Part shown: positions 17,523 through 25,490 of the stretch, piece after piece
Layout: the number at the start of each line of letters is the position of its first letter
Numbering within the stretch: position 1 is the stretch's first letter
DNA from: Limnohabitans sp. 15K
Lineage (GTDB): Bacteria; Pseudomonadota; Gammaproteobacteria; Burkholderiales; Burkholderiaceae_C
Assembly (NCBI RefSeq): GCF_002778285.1
Contig: NZ_NESM01000001.1
Coordinates: 1,448,501 to 1,512,500, forward strand
Length of the DNA stretch: 64,000 nucleotides
Direction: 5' to 3'
Position numbers and translations under genes: made by a program
Notes under the pieces: model-generated
Told to the model about the DNA's origin: nothing
Database searches by the model: none
The model's input: only the letters and a program-made list of their open reading frames with translations

Positions 17523-18725
17523 TTACCAACTCACCTCACGGTCGGGTGAAGCGCTGATTTTGTGGATACTCAAATCAGCACCGTCGTATTCTTCTTCTTG
17601 GCTGAGTTTCAAACCCAAGGTGATTTTCAAAATGCCATAAATCACGAAACCACCCAAAAGGGCCCAAACCACGCCCATGGCCGTACCGATGAGCTGGGCT
17701 GATACATTGACCCCGCCCAGACCACCCAAACTGGCCGATCCGAAAATACCCGCTGCGATTCCGCCCCAAGCACCACAAACACCGTGCAAGGGCCAAACAC
17801 CCAACACATCGTCGATCTTCCATTTGTTCTGGGTCAGGGTGAACATGACCACAAACAAGCCACCGGCCACTGCGCCCACCACCAATGCACCAAACGGGTG
17901 CATCAAGTCAGAGCCCGCGCACACGGCGACCAAGCCCGCCAAGGGGCCGTTGTGCACAAAGCCGGGGTCATTTTTGCCCATCAACAAAGCCACCAACGTG
18001 CCGCCAACCATGGCCATCAAGGAGTTAACCGCCACCAAACCCGAGATCTTGTCGAGTGTTTGGGCACTCATCACGTTGAAGCCAAACCAGCCCACGATCA
18101 AGATCCAAGAGCCCAAGGCCAAAAACGGAATGCTGGAAGGCGGATGGGCCGAAACTTCACCGTTTTTGCGGTAACGGTTGTAACGGGCACCCAGCAACAC
18201 CACGGCCGGCAAAGCGATCCAGCCGCCCATGGCGTGCACCACCACCGAGCCTGCGAAGTCGTGGAACTCGTCGCCCGTGAACGCTTTGATCCAAGCCTGC
18301 ACGCCAAAGTGCTGGTTCCAGGCGATGCCTTCAAAGAAGGGGTAAACAAAGCCAACAATCACCGCTGTGGCAATGAGCTGAGGCCAGAATTTGGCGCGCT
18401 CGGCAATGCCGCCCGAAATGATGGCTGGAATGGCCGCTGCAAAGGTCAGCAAGAAGAAGAACTTCACCAGCTCATAGCCATTCTTGGCGGCCAATTGCTC
18501 GGCACCCACAAAGAAAGTCGTGCCATAGGCCACGCTGTAGCCGACTACAAAGTACACCACAGTGGAGACCGAGAAGTCGACCAAGATCTTGACCAAGGCA
18601 TTGACCTGGTTCTTTTTACGAACTGTGCCCAACTCTAAAAAGGCAAAACCCGCGTGCATGGCCAGCACCATGATGCCGCCCAACAATATAAATAGCGCGT
18701 CCGCGCCCTGTTTCAGTGCTTCCAT
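17523..18725 (-). CDS. amtB: Ammonium transporter (Amt family)
   Basis: A 400-residue channel-type ammonium transporter with about eleven membrane segments, beginning MEALKQGADALFILLGG. The twin pore histidines are present: one in DFAGSVVVHAMGGW and one in WPLHGVCGAWGG. The conserved GYSVAYG and ILIVGWFGFN segments are also there. It brings ammonium in at low nitrogen and is usually gated by the PII protein GlnK; no glnK gene is adjacent here. It starts at 18725 and is divergent from the GDT1-family gene over a 168-base region containing an inverted repeat. Confidence 0.92.
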   Translation of the reverse strand: MEALKQGADALFILLGGIMVLAMHAGFAFLELGTVRKKNQVNALVKILVDFSVSTVVYFVVGYSVAYGTTFFVGAEQLAAKNGYELVKFFFLLTFAAAIPAIISGGIAERAKFWPQLIATAVIVGFVYPFFEGIAWNQHFGVQAWIKAFTGDEFHDFAGSVVVHAMGGWIALPAVVLLGARYNRYRKNGEVSAHPPSSIPFLALGSWILIVGWFGFNVMSAQTLDKISGLVAVNSLMAMVGGTLVALLMGKNDPGFVHNGPLAGLVAVCAGSDLMHPFGALVVGAVAGGLFVVMFTLTQNKWKIDDVLGVWPLHGVCGAWGGIAAGIFGSASLGGLGGVNVSAQLIGTAMGVVWALLGGFVIYGILKITLGLKLSQEEEYDGADLSIHKISASPDREVSW

Positions 18726-18752
18726 GAAGGTCTCTTGGTGATTTATGGATCA

Positions 18753-18794
18753 AATTGGTGCATCAAGGGCATGAAAACCCTGCACGCACCAATT
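18753..18794. promoter_or_regulatory. Inverted repeat upstream of amtB (possible nitrogen-control site)
   Basis: AATTGGTGC (18753-18761) and GCACCAATT (18786-18794) form a perfect nine-base inverted repeat with 24 bases between, 28 to 69 bases upstream of the amtB start. GGTGC/GCACC are the half-sites of NtrC operators, but the usual NtrC spacing is about five bases, so the match is only suggestive. No sigma-54 promoter (GG, ten bases, GC) could be found in the right orientation. Confidence 0.35.
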
Positions 18795-18893
18795 GCAAGC
18801 AAGAAATAAGCCCAAATTGATGCGCATCAAACCCGTGCGCCAAAACGCTCCCGTAAGATGCATCCTCTTTGAACTCCGAACCACTCATTCCCC

Positions 18894-19457
18894 ATGGAAG
18901 CATTCCTCGTCTCTACCGGCATCGTGGCTCTGGCCGAAATGGGTGACAAAACCCAGCTCTTGTCGCTGGTGCTGGCGGCCCGTTTTCGCAAACCCTGGCC
19001 CATCGTTTTGGGCATTTTGGTGGCCACACTGGCCAACCACGGCTTGGCGGGTGCGGTCGGCAGCTGGGTCACCACCATGGTGGGCCCGGATGTCTTGCGC
19101 TGGGTGCTGGGCGCCTCGTTCATCGCCATGGCGGTGTGGATGCTGATCCCCGACAAACTGGACGACGATGAGGGCGACAGCGCCCCGCGCATGGGCGTTT
19201 TCTTGACCACGGTGGTGGCTTTCTTCTTGGCCGAAATGGGTGACAAAACACAAATCGCCACCGTGATGTTGGCTGCCCAATACAACGCTTGGTTCGCCGT
19301 GGTGGCGGGCACCACGCTGGGCATGATGCTGGCCAACGCGCCTGTCGTGTGGCTGGGCGATGCCATCACCCAGCGCGTGCCGCTGCGTCTGGTGCACCTG
19401 ATCTCGGCAGGCATTTTTGCCGTGTTGGGGACGCTGGCATTGCTGGGCTGGGGCTGA
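18894..19457 (+). CDS. GDT1/TMEM165-family (UPF0016) cation exporter
   Basis: A 187-residue membrane protein with six predicted helices in two homologous halves. Each half carries the family signature E-x-G-D-K-(T/S): ALAEMGDKTQLLSL near residue 15 and FLAEMGDKTQIATV near residue 113. Bacterial relatives export manganese or calcium in exchange for protons. It is a single gene between amtB, which is divergent, and the met operon. No yybP-ykoY manganese riboswitch was recognisable in the leader. Confidence 0.88.
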   Translation: MEAFLVSTGIVALAEMGDKTQLLSLVLAARFRKPWPIVLGILVATLANHGLAGAVGSWVTTMVGPDVLRWVLGASFIAMAVWMLIPDKLDDDEGDSAPRMGVFLTTVVAFFLAEMGDKTQIATVMLAAQYNAWFAVVAGTTLGMMLANAPVVWLGDAITQRVPLRLVHLISAGIFAVLGTLALLGWG

Positions 19458-19459
19458 TT

Positions 19460-19465
19460 TATACT
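19460..19465 (+). promoter_or_regulatory. Promoter -10 element of the met operon
   Basis: TATACT lies three bases after the GDT1 stop and a few bases before the first paired base of the SAM-II riboswitch, so the transcript would begin at about 19471 and carry the riboswitch at its very 5' end. The -35 region (around 19437-19442, inside the GDT1 gene) matches the consensus poorly. Confidence 0.6.
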
Positions 19466-19535
19466 TGCGCTGCGCCGATTTGCTCCAGCTTGCGGGCGCA
19501 GGAATCTCAGATTCCAAAATGCAGCTAAAGAGGCA
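19466..19535 (+). ncRNA. SAM-II (SAM-alpha) riboswitch upstream of metX
   Basis: The SAM-II pseudoknot can be drawn from the sequence. Stem P1 is TGCGCC (19471-19476) with GGCGCA (19495-19500). The loop GATTTGCTCCAGCTTGCG contains TTGC and CTC, which pair with GCAG and GAG in the 3' segment ATGCAGCTAAAGAGG (about 19519-19533). The GATTT and GCTAAA stretches match the conserved core of the known class. An extra small hairpin, GGAATC-TCA-GATTCC (19501-19515), is inserted between P1 and the 3' strand. The class senses S-adenosylmethionine and represses methionine genes, which agrees with metX directly downstream. Confidence 0.82.
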
Positions 19536-19541
19536 GAGCCC

Positions 19542-19578
19542 AACCCGGTATCGCTTCTTCAGCGTTATCGGGTTTTTT
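19542..19578 (+). terminator. Attenuator terminator between the riboswitch and metX
   Basis: AACCCGGTATCGC (19542-19554) pairs with GCGTTATCGGGTT (19562-19574), with one mismatch and one G-T pair, and is followed by a run of T to 19578. It ends only ten bases before the metX ATG and lies downstream of the SAM-II aptamer, so it can act as the switch's expression platform. No mutually exclusive antiterminator was proven by eye. Confidence 0.8.
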
Positions 19579-19588
19579 CATTTTCGCC

Positions 19589-20749
19589 ATGAGTTTGATC
19601 GCCACGCCACAGTCGATGACCTTTGAAGCAGCCTTGCCTTTGCAAAGCGGCGCGTCCATCCGTGGTTATTCGCTCAGTTACGAAACCTACGGCACGCTCA
19701 ACGCCGACAGGTCGAACGCGGTCCTGATCTGCCACGCGCTCAACGCATCGCACCATGTGGCGGGCGTTTACGCCGACCAACCGAACAACGTGGGCTGGTG
19801 GGACAACATGATTGGCCCCGGCAAACCGCTGGACACCGACCGGTTTTTTGTCATTGGCGTGAACAACCTGGGCTCGTGCTTTGGCTCGACCGGCCCCATG
19901 CATGTGAATCCGGACACCGGCCGTGTGTACGGTGCCGACTTCCCGGTGGTCACGGTGGAAGACTGGGTCAACGCCCAAGCCCGCTTGTTGGACGCACTGG
20001 GCATCGAACAACTGGCCGCCGTGATGGGCGGGAGTCTAGGTGGCATGCAGGCGCTGAGCTGGACGCTGCAGTACCCCGAGCGCATGAAGCACGCGGTGGT
20101 GGTGGCCAGCGCCCCCAACCTGAACGCCGAGAACATCGCCTTCAACGAGGTGGCGCGCCGCGCCATCGTGACCGACCCGGACTTTCACAACGGCCACTTT
20201 TACGAGCATGGCGTGGTGCCCAAGCGCGGCCTGCGCATCGCCCGCATGATCGGCCACATCACCTACCTGAGCGACGACGTGATGAACGAGAAGTTCGGAC
20301 GCGAGCTGCGCAATGCCGTGAACAGCGCGACCGGCTACAAATACTCCACACAAGATGTCGAGTTTCAGATCGAGAGCTACTTGCGTTATCAGGGTGACAA
20401 GTTCAGCGAGTACTTTGACGCCAACACCTATTTGCTGATCACCCGAGCGCTCGACTACTTCGACCCGGCCCAAGCCTTTGGCGGCGACTTGTCCAAAGCG
20501 CTGGAACGCGCCATCTGCAAATTCCTGCTGGTGAGCTTCACCACCGACTGGCGTTTTTCACCTGCGCGCAGCCGCGAAATGGTCAAAGGCCTGATCGACA
20601 ACCGCCGCGATGTGAGTTACGCCGAGATCGACGCGCCCCACGGGCACGACGCCTTCTTGCTCGACGATGCACGTTACATGAACCTCGTTCGTGCCTACTT
20701 TGAACAAATCGCCCAAACCTTGACGACCACCAGCGGAGGTGCCGCATGA
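19589..20749 (+). CDS. metX: Homoserine O-acyltransferase MetX
   Basis: A 386-residue alpha/beta-hydrolase-fold enzyme that acylates homoserine (acetyl- or succinyl-CoA donor; not decidable by eye) as the first committed step of methionine synthesis. The nucleophile is the Ser of GGSLGGMQ. The acid Asp is in [13 protein letters not shown] and the base His in [12 protein letters not shown]. The N-terminal core reads [21 protein letters not shown]. There is no Shine-Dalgarno before the ATG; the bases there belong to the attenuator's T-run. The last four bases overlap metW (ATGA). Confidence 0.93.
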   Translation: MSLIATPQSMTFEAALPLQSGASIRGYSLSYETYGTLNADRSNAVLICHALNASHHVAGVYADQPNNVGWWDNMIGPGKPLDTDRFFVIGVNNLGSCFGSTGPMHVNPDTGRVYGADFPVVTVEDWVNAQARLLDALGIEQLAAVMGGSLGGMQALSWTLQYPERMKHAVVVASAPNLNAENIAFNEVARRAIVTDPDFHNGHFYEHGVVPKRGLRIARMIGHITYLSDDVMNEKFGRELRNAVNSATGYKYSTQDVEFQIESYLRYQGDKFSEYFDANTYLLITRALDYFDPAQAFGGDLSKALERAICKFLLVSFTTDWRFSPARSREMVKGLIDNRRDVSYAEIDAPHGHDAFLLDDARYMNLVRAYFEQIAQTLTTTSGGAA

Positions 20750-21330
20750 GCGACCCCTTGATCATGCAAGCCATTGCCCGCTTGGTGCCGCAAGGCGCGC
20801 GCGTGCTCGACTTGGGCTGCGGTGATGGTGCCCTGCTGGCCCACCTGCAAGAGCACAAGGGCTGCACGGGCTACGGCGTGGAGCTGGACGATGCCAACGT
20901 ATTGGCTTGCGCCAAACGCGGCGTGAACGTGCTGCAGCTCAACCTCGACCAAGGCCTGAAGGTTTTTGCTGACCAGTCTTTTGATGTGGTGCTGCAGATC
21001 GACACGCTGCAACACCTGCGCAACGCCGAGGTCATGCTGCGCGAGACCGCCCGCGTGGGCAAGATTGGCATCGTCGCCTTCCCCAACTTCGGCCATTGGT
21101 TCAACCGCCTGAGCGTGTTGCGTGGGCGCATGCCCGTGACCAAGCGCCTGCCCTACCAGTGGTACGACACGCCCAACATCCGCGTGGGCACCTTTGCCGA
21201 CTTTGGCGACCTGGCTCGCAAAAACGACCTGCGCGTGATGGATGCCTTTGGCTTGCAACAAGGCCAAGAAGTGCGCTTTTTGCCCAACCTGATGGCGGGC
21301 ACGGCGGTTTATAAATTGCAACGCGGCTGA
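20746..21330 (+). CDS. metW: Methionine biosynthesis protein MetW
   Basis: A 194-residue protein with a class I methyltransferase-like fold. The SAM-binding motif I is [15 protein letters not shown] near residue 20, and the family-specific [22 protein letters not shown] lies near residue 105. MetW is encoded next to MetX in many proteobacteria and supports homoserine acyltransferase activity; a methyl-transfer reaction has not been assigned. It overlaps metX by four bases, so production of the two is coupled and both fall under the SAM-II switch. Confidence 0.92.
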   Translation: MSDPLIMQAIARLVPQGARVLDLGCGDGALLAHLQEHKGCTGYGVELDDANVLACAKRGVNVLQLNLDQGLKVFADQSFDVVLQIDTLQHLRNAEVMLRETARVGKIGIVAFPNFGHWFNRLSVLRGRMPVTKRLPYQWYDTPNIRVGTFADFGDLARKNDLRVMDAFGLQQGQEVRFLPNLMAGTAVYKLQRG

Positions 21331-21331
21331 C

Positions 21332-22534
21332 ATGCCGCACACACCCGCCAAGGTGAGCGCGCACCCACCCCATGGCCCCTGGCTGATCGCCAACTTGCTG
21401 GCCCAAATTTCTTTTGGTCTCTTGGCCATGACCTTGTGCCTGCCGTCCATGCAAGAGTGGGGCGCTATTTTTGACACGAACCAAGCCGATGTTCAGTTGA
21501 CCTTCAGCGGCTACGTGGTGGCCTATGGTGTTTTGCAACTGGTCTATGGCCCCCTGTCCGATCGGCACGGGCGCAAACCCATTTTGATGCTGGGTCTGGT
21601 GGTGGCGGGGCTGGCGTCGGTCATGGCCGCACTGGCCAGCGACATCACCACCCTCACCGCGGCACGGGTGCTGCAAGGCGCTGGCAGCGCCGCCAGCATG
21701 GTGGTCGGCCGCTCCATGGTGCAAGACCTGTTCAGTGGGCCGCAACGCACCCGCGTCATGGCCTACATCGGCATGGCGCTGGGCATGTGCCCACCGCTGG
21801 CCACACTCATCGGCGGTCAGATCCATGTGCGCTTGGGCTGGCAAACCAACTTCGTGTTGCTGGCCCTATTGGCGGTACTGCTCTTGGTGGCAGCTTGGCT
21901 GGGCTTGCCGCGTGTGGTCAAACCCATACCCGCTGATGGCCACTGGCTGCGGGCCATGCTGAGCGCTTATGCCCGTTTGCTGGGTGAGCCTCGCTTTTTG
22001 CTCTATGTCGCCATCCTCGCCGCAACCACGGCCACGTTCTATGCCTTCCTGGCCGGGGCACCCATCGTGCTCAAAGGTTATGGCATCGGACCAGACGGTA
22101 TTGGCTGGTTCATCATGGCCGTGCCCGTGTCTTACATCTTGGGCAATTTCATGACCTCACGGCTCATCGCGCAGGCGGGCGAATCGCGCGTGATGGCCTG
22201 GGGCCAGGCCATGACGCTGGGTGGCCTGGTGGTGATGCTGGCGCTGGGGTTAGGGGGTGTGCAGACGGCGCTGGCCGTGGCTTTGCCGCTGCTCTTGCTG
22301 GGTTTTGGACACGGTTTGTTGAACCCCCCTGCGCTGGCGGGCACCGTGGGTGTGTTGCCCGCCTTGGCCGGATCGGCCGCTGCCGTGGCCGGGCTGATGC
22401 AGCAACTCACCGGTGCCACGGGCGGCTACCTGGTGGGCTTGGTGCCACACGAAGGCGCCGTGAATCTGGGCTGGATGATGCTGGGCTTTGCCCTGACTGG
22501 CGCGACAGCGCAGTTTTTCCTACGCAGGCGCTGA
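21332..22534 (+). CDS. Bcr/CflA-type MFS drug/solute exporter
   Basis: A 400-residue major facilitator with twelve predicted helices. Motif A between helices 2 and 3 reads YGPLSDRHGRKPIL, and helix 4 holds the ARVLQGAGSAASMVVGRSMVQD stretch typical of Bcr/CflA proton antiporters. It begins one base after the metW stop, so it is probably transcribed with metXW; a link to methionine or sulfur metabolites is possible but unproven. The next gene begins 131 bases later behind its own regulatory region. Confidence 0.85.
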   Translation: MPHTPAKVSAHPPHGPWLIANLLAQISFGLLAMTLCLPSMQEWGAIFDTNQADVQLTFSGYVVAYGVLQLVYGPLSDRHGRKPILMLGLVVAGLASVMAALASDITTLTAARVLQGAGSAASMVVGRSMVQDLFSGPQRTRVMAYIGMALGMCPPLATLIGGQIHVRLGWQTNFVLLALLAVLLLVAAWLGLPRVVKPIPADGHWLRAMLSAYARLLGEPRFLLYVAILAATTATFYAFLAGAPIVLKGYGIGPDGIGWFIMAVPVSYILGNFMTSRLIAQAGESRVMAWGQAMTLGGLVVMLALGLGGVQTALAVALPLLLLGFGHGLLNPPALAGTVGVLPALAGSAAAVAGLMQQLTGATGGYLVGLVPHEGAVNLGWMMLGFALTGATAQFFLRRR

Positions 22535-22610
22535 ACAACGCAACGCTGCCGGTCACGCCCGTCGGGCGGTCACACACCAGTCAAGGCAAGGGTTTACCCC
22601 ATGCAAATAT

Positions 22611-22626
22611 TCTTAGATACCAAAGT
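22611..22626. promoter_or_regulatory. Putative operator upstream of the Rieske oxygenase gene
   Basis: TCTTAGATACCAAAGT matches 12 of 16 positions of the perfect inverted repeat found 5.1 kb away in front of the divergent reductase/Bug promoters. It lies 40 bases before the oxygenase ATG. Because a MarR-family gene lies between the two sites, it is the best candidate for the binding protein. A and T are enriched right after it (ATATTAC), where a promoter could sit. Confidence 0.5.
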
Positions 22627-22665
22627 ATATTACGGTCCATTCCACGCTTCACTGAGGATTCTTGA

Positions 22666-23985
22666 ATGATCACGCACGAGGACAATCTGCTGCTTTGCCA
22701 GGTTGAAGGCCAAGCACCCGCTGGGCAGATGATGCGACGTCATTGGATCCCGATCTGCCTGTCAGAGGAAGTGAGCGAAGCCGATGGCACGCCCGTCAAA
22801 GCCCGAATCCTTGGGGAAAATTTGGTGGTGTTTCGTGACACGGATGGTCGTGTGGGTGTGGTGGACGAGAAATGCCCGCACCGCGGGGCTTCCTTGCTTT
22901 TTGGCCGCAATGAAGAAGGCGGCCTGCGCTGTCTGTACCACGGCTGGAAAATGGACGTGGAGGGCAACGTGCTGGAGATGGTGTCCGAACCTCAAGCCAG
23001 CAACATGGCTGAAAAAATCAAACACAAAGCGTATCCGGTGAAAGAGTGGGGTTCTTTTGTTTGGGCGTTTTTAGGACCCCAAGAGAACATCCCCGAGTTC
23101 GTGCCACCGCGCTGGGCACCCACAGCACAAACGCGCGTGAGTGTGGGCAAAGCCATCTTGCCGGTCAATTGGGCGCAGATTTTGGAAGGGGCCATCGACT
23201 CGGCGCACAGCTCCAGCTTGCACAGCTCCGACATGGTGCCCGCCAGAGTGCATGGCGCGCAGGCCACCGATAAAAATTGGCTACGCCCCTCCACAGACAA
23301 AGCGCCCCGCATGCAGGTGCAAAAAACCGCTTACGGTTTTCGCTATGCAGCGATTCGCCGCCCGATTTTTGATGCACAGACACACGACTACATCCGGACC
23401 ACCGTGTTTGTCGCTCCTTGGACGGTGTTGATCCCGCCCAACAATCTCTACAACGTGGCGAACGTCAACATTCCGATGGACGACACGCACACCTGCTTTT
23501 ATTTCATCGCTTGGGGGGATGCCAGCCAAACCCCCGAAACGGAAACTTGGCGTAAGTTTTTGGGCATGTCCCTGGGCGTCGACCTGGACGCTTATTACCA
23601 ACCGCTGCGCAACTACGGCAACCGCTTTTGGCAAGACCGCCAAGCCATGAAGGCCGGCAACTTCACGGGCATCCAGGGCATCCCCAACCAAGACATGGCC
23701 ATGTGGATCACGATGGGTCCGATTGCCGACAGAACCCAAGACCGCTTGGGCGCCAGCGATTTGGCCATTGTGGAGTTCCGCAAGCTGATGGTGCAAGCCG
23801 TGAAAGACTTTCAACAAGGTGCACCGGCCATGGGCACAGGCGATCAACACATCCCTGAGTCGGTCTGCTCTTTTCAAAACGTGATTCCCAAAACGACCGA
23901 TTGGCGGGAATACGAAGCCCATTACATCTGGAAAGACAGCCCCGTCAATCCGGAACTCGACACCGCTTACTCTGTGAGGAAATGA
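22666..23985 (+). CDS. Rieske ring-hydroxylating oxygenase, phthalate 4,5-dioxygenase-like
   Basis: A 439-residue oxygenase alpha subunit. The Rieske [2Fe-2S] ligands are Cys70, His72, Cys89 and His92 (CPHRG and CLYHGW). The mononuclear iron site is marked by EGAIDSAHSSSLHSSD near residue 180. This layout and length fit the phthalate 4,5-dioxygenase/vanillate demethylase group, which uses a PDR-type reductase; one is encoded at 26687-27649. The product would be a cis-dihydrodiol or a demethylated phenol. It overlaps the decarboxylase-like gene by one base. A start at 22666 follows AGGA. Confidence 0.9.
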   Translation: MITHEDNLLLCQVEGQAPAGQMMRRHWIPICLSEEVSEADGTPVKARILGENLVVFRDTDGRVGVVDEKCPHRGASLLFGRNEEGGLRCLYHGWKMDVEGNVLEMVSEPQASNMAEKIKHKAYPVKEWGSFVWAFLGPQENIPEFVPPRWAPTAQTRVSVGKAILPVNWAQILEGAIDSAHSSSLHSSDMVPARVHGAQATDKNWLRPSTDKAPRMQVQKTAYGFRYAAIRRPIFDAQTHDYIRTTVFVAPWTVLIPPNNLYNVANVNIPMDDTHTCFYFIAWGDASQTPETETWRKFLGMSLGVDLDAYYQPLRNYGNRFWQDRQAMKAGNFTGIQGIPNQDMAMWITMGPIADRTQDRLGASDLAIVEFRKLMVQAVKDFQQGAPAMGTGDQHIPESVCSFQNVIPKTTDWREYEAHYIWKDSPVNPELDTAYSVRK

Positions 23986-24980
23986 TGACCACCAACCAAC
24001 TTCAAATTTCGATCGCCATGGGCGATTACGACCGCAACCGTGCGCTGTACGACGGGCGCGTGCAGATCGACGGCTGCGACCCCGTCTACATGCTCTTGAG
24101 TCCTGAAGAGATGTTTTTCCGGGCCATGCGCAGCCGCGACTTTGACATCACAGAGCTGTCTTTTTCCAGCTATCTGGTCAAACACTCACGCGGAGAATGT
24201 CCGTACATTGCAGTGCCGGTTTTCCTGTCGCGCGCGTTTCGCCACACCTCGATCTACGTCCGCAAAGACAGGATTCGCCAAGCCTCAGACCTCAAAGGCA
24301 AGCGCATTGGTATCCCTGAATACCAGCTCACTGCCATCGTTTGGGCACGCTCGATTTTGCAAGACGACTACGGCATCAGCCCGGAAGATGTGACCTGGGT
24401 GCGCGGCGGCATCGACACGCCCGGACGGCCTGAGAAAATCAAACTCGACTTGCCGCCCGGCGTGAAAATTGAAAGCGCCCCAGAAGGCAAAACCATTTCG
24501 GATTTGCTCAACGAAGGCGAGATCGATGGCTTCATTGCGCCTCGTCCACCCAGTGGTGCGGCCATGAGCAACCCCAACGTGGGTTGGTTGTTTGATGACC
24601 CGACCGCTGTGGCCAAAGATTACTACCGCCGCACAGGCATTTTCCCGATCATGCATGTGGTGGGCATTCGCAAAGAACTGGCTGCGCAGCACCGCTGGTT
24701 GCCGGGCGCGGTATTCAAGGCCTTCAGTCAATCCAAACAAAAAGCACTGGAGTTGCTGGAAGACACCTCGGCCACCAAAGTCACGCTGCCCTTTGTGGAG
24801 GAGCAACTCAAAGCGGCGCGCGACACCCTCGGCCATGATTTCTGGTCCTATGGCGTCGAAGGCAACCGCAAGACTTTGGATGCCTTTTTGCACCACCACC
24901 ATGCTCAAGGCCTGTCCAGCAAACGCATGGCCATCGAAGAGCTGTTTGACCCCTCGACTTACGAGTCATACAGCATCTGA
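23985..24980 (+). CDS. 4,5-dihydroxyphthalate decarboxylase-like (Pht5 family) protein, copy 1
   Basis: A 331-residue protein without a signal peptide, in the family that includes 4,5-dihydroxyphthalate decarboxylase and is often mislabelled as an ABC solute-binding protein because it has a type II periplasmic-binding-protein fold. Family marks are AMGDYDRNRALYDGRV at the start, DITELSFSSYL, IAVPVFLSRAFRH and GIPEYQLTAIVWARSIL. Its partner gene encodes the oxygenase, and a dehydrogenase and a reductase are close by, which supports a role as ring-carboxylate decarboxylase. The ATG at 23985 is used because GAGGA lies five bases before it; another ATG is one codon upstream. Confidence 0.82.
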   Translation: MTTNQLQISIAMGDYDRNRALYDGRVQIDGCDPVYMLLSPEEMFFRAMRSRDFDITELSFSSYLVKHSRGECPYIAVPVFLSRAFRHTSIYVRKDRIRQASDLKGKRIGIPEYQLTAIVWARSILQDDYGISPEDVTWVRGGIDTPGRPEKIKLDLPPGVKIESAPEGKTISDLLNEGEIDGFIAPRPPSGAAMSNPNVGWLFDDPTAVAKDYYRRTGIFPIMHVVGIRKELAAQHRWLPGAVFKAFSQSKQKALELLEDTSATKVTLPFVEEQLKAARDTLGHDFWSYGVEGNRKTLDAFLHHHHAQGLSSKRMAIEELFDPSTYESYSI

Positions 24981-25487
24981 AGTGCCGGCATCCGCCAGCA
25001 TCGCTTGAGCCTCTGCCTTGACCAGATTTTCAATCATGGTCAGCAGGGTGCTCCTCAATTCGGCGATCGATGCTTCGCTGATGCCCTCCACGCTGATGCG
25101 GTTGACCTCTTCGGCCAAGGGCACCAAGTCCTTTTCGAGCGCGCGGCCTGAAACCGTCAAGAACACATGCATGTTTTTGCGGTTGCCCGACATCTGGCGA
25201 CGCTCAATCAGGCCCATGCCTTCCATGGCCTTGACCGCACTGAAGGTTGTGGGCTCCATCACCCCGGCCAAATCGCTCAACTCTTTTTGTGTCAACCCGT
25301 CCTTGATCCAAAGGATGCGCAAAAACGTCCAATGGCCAAAAGAAACACCGTGAGCACTCAGCCTCAATTGCAAGGCGCGCATCTGAGCACGCCCCACATC
25401 TCGGATCAAGTGGGCCAAGCGGTCATTGGGGACAGACTCGCGCCAATGCTGCAACAGTTTTTGGGTTTCGTTGGATCGTGAAGACAT
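24966..25487 (-). CDS. MarR-family transcriptional regulator
   Basis: A 173-residue winged-helix regulator. The recognition region runs from HGVSFGHWTFLRILW through LTQKELSDLAGVMEPTTFSAVKAMEGMGLI, then the wing RRQMSGNRKNMHVFLT. MarR proteins generally repress catabolic or efflux genes and release DNA on binding a phenolic ligand. It is the last gene of the reductase-dehydrogenase-regulator set on the minus strand, three bases after the dehydrogenase stop, and its 3' end overlaps the convergent decarboxylase gene by 15 bases. Likely targets are the TCTTAG repeats at 22611 and 27722. Confidence 0.88.
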   Translation of the reverse strand: MSSRSNETQKLLQHWRESVPNDRLAHLIRDVGRAQMRALQLRLSAHGVSFGHWTFLRILWIKDGLTQKELSDLAGVMEPTTFSAVKAMEGMGLIERRQMSGNRKNMHVFLTVSGRALEKDLVPLAEEVNRISVEGISEASIAELRSTLLTMIENLVKAEAQAMLADAGTSDAV

Positions 25488-25490
25488 GGC

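Noticed and set aside
18830..18893. Possible manganese (yybP-ykoY) riboswitch before the GDT1-family gene
   Set aside because: The leader is short and none of the conserved loop sequences of that class could be found.
23985..24980. Annotation as an ABC transporter substrate-binding protein
   Set aside because: There is no signal peptide, no transporter genes are adjacent, and the whole-length pattern and neighbours fit the Pht5 decarboxylase family, which shares the binding-protein fold.
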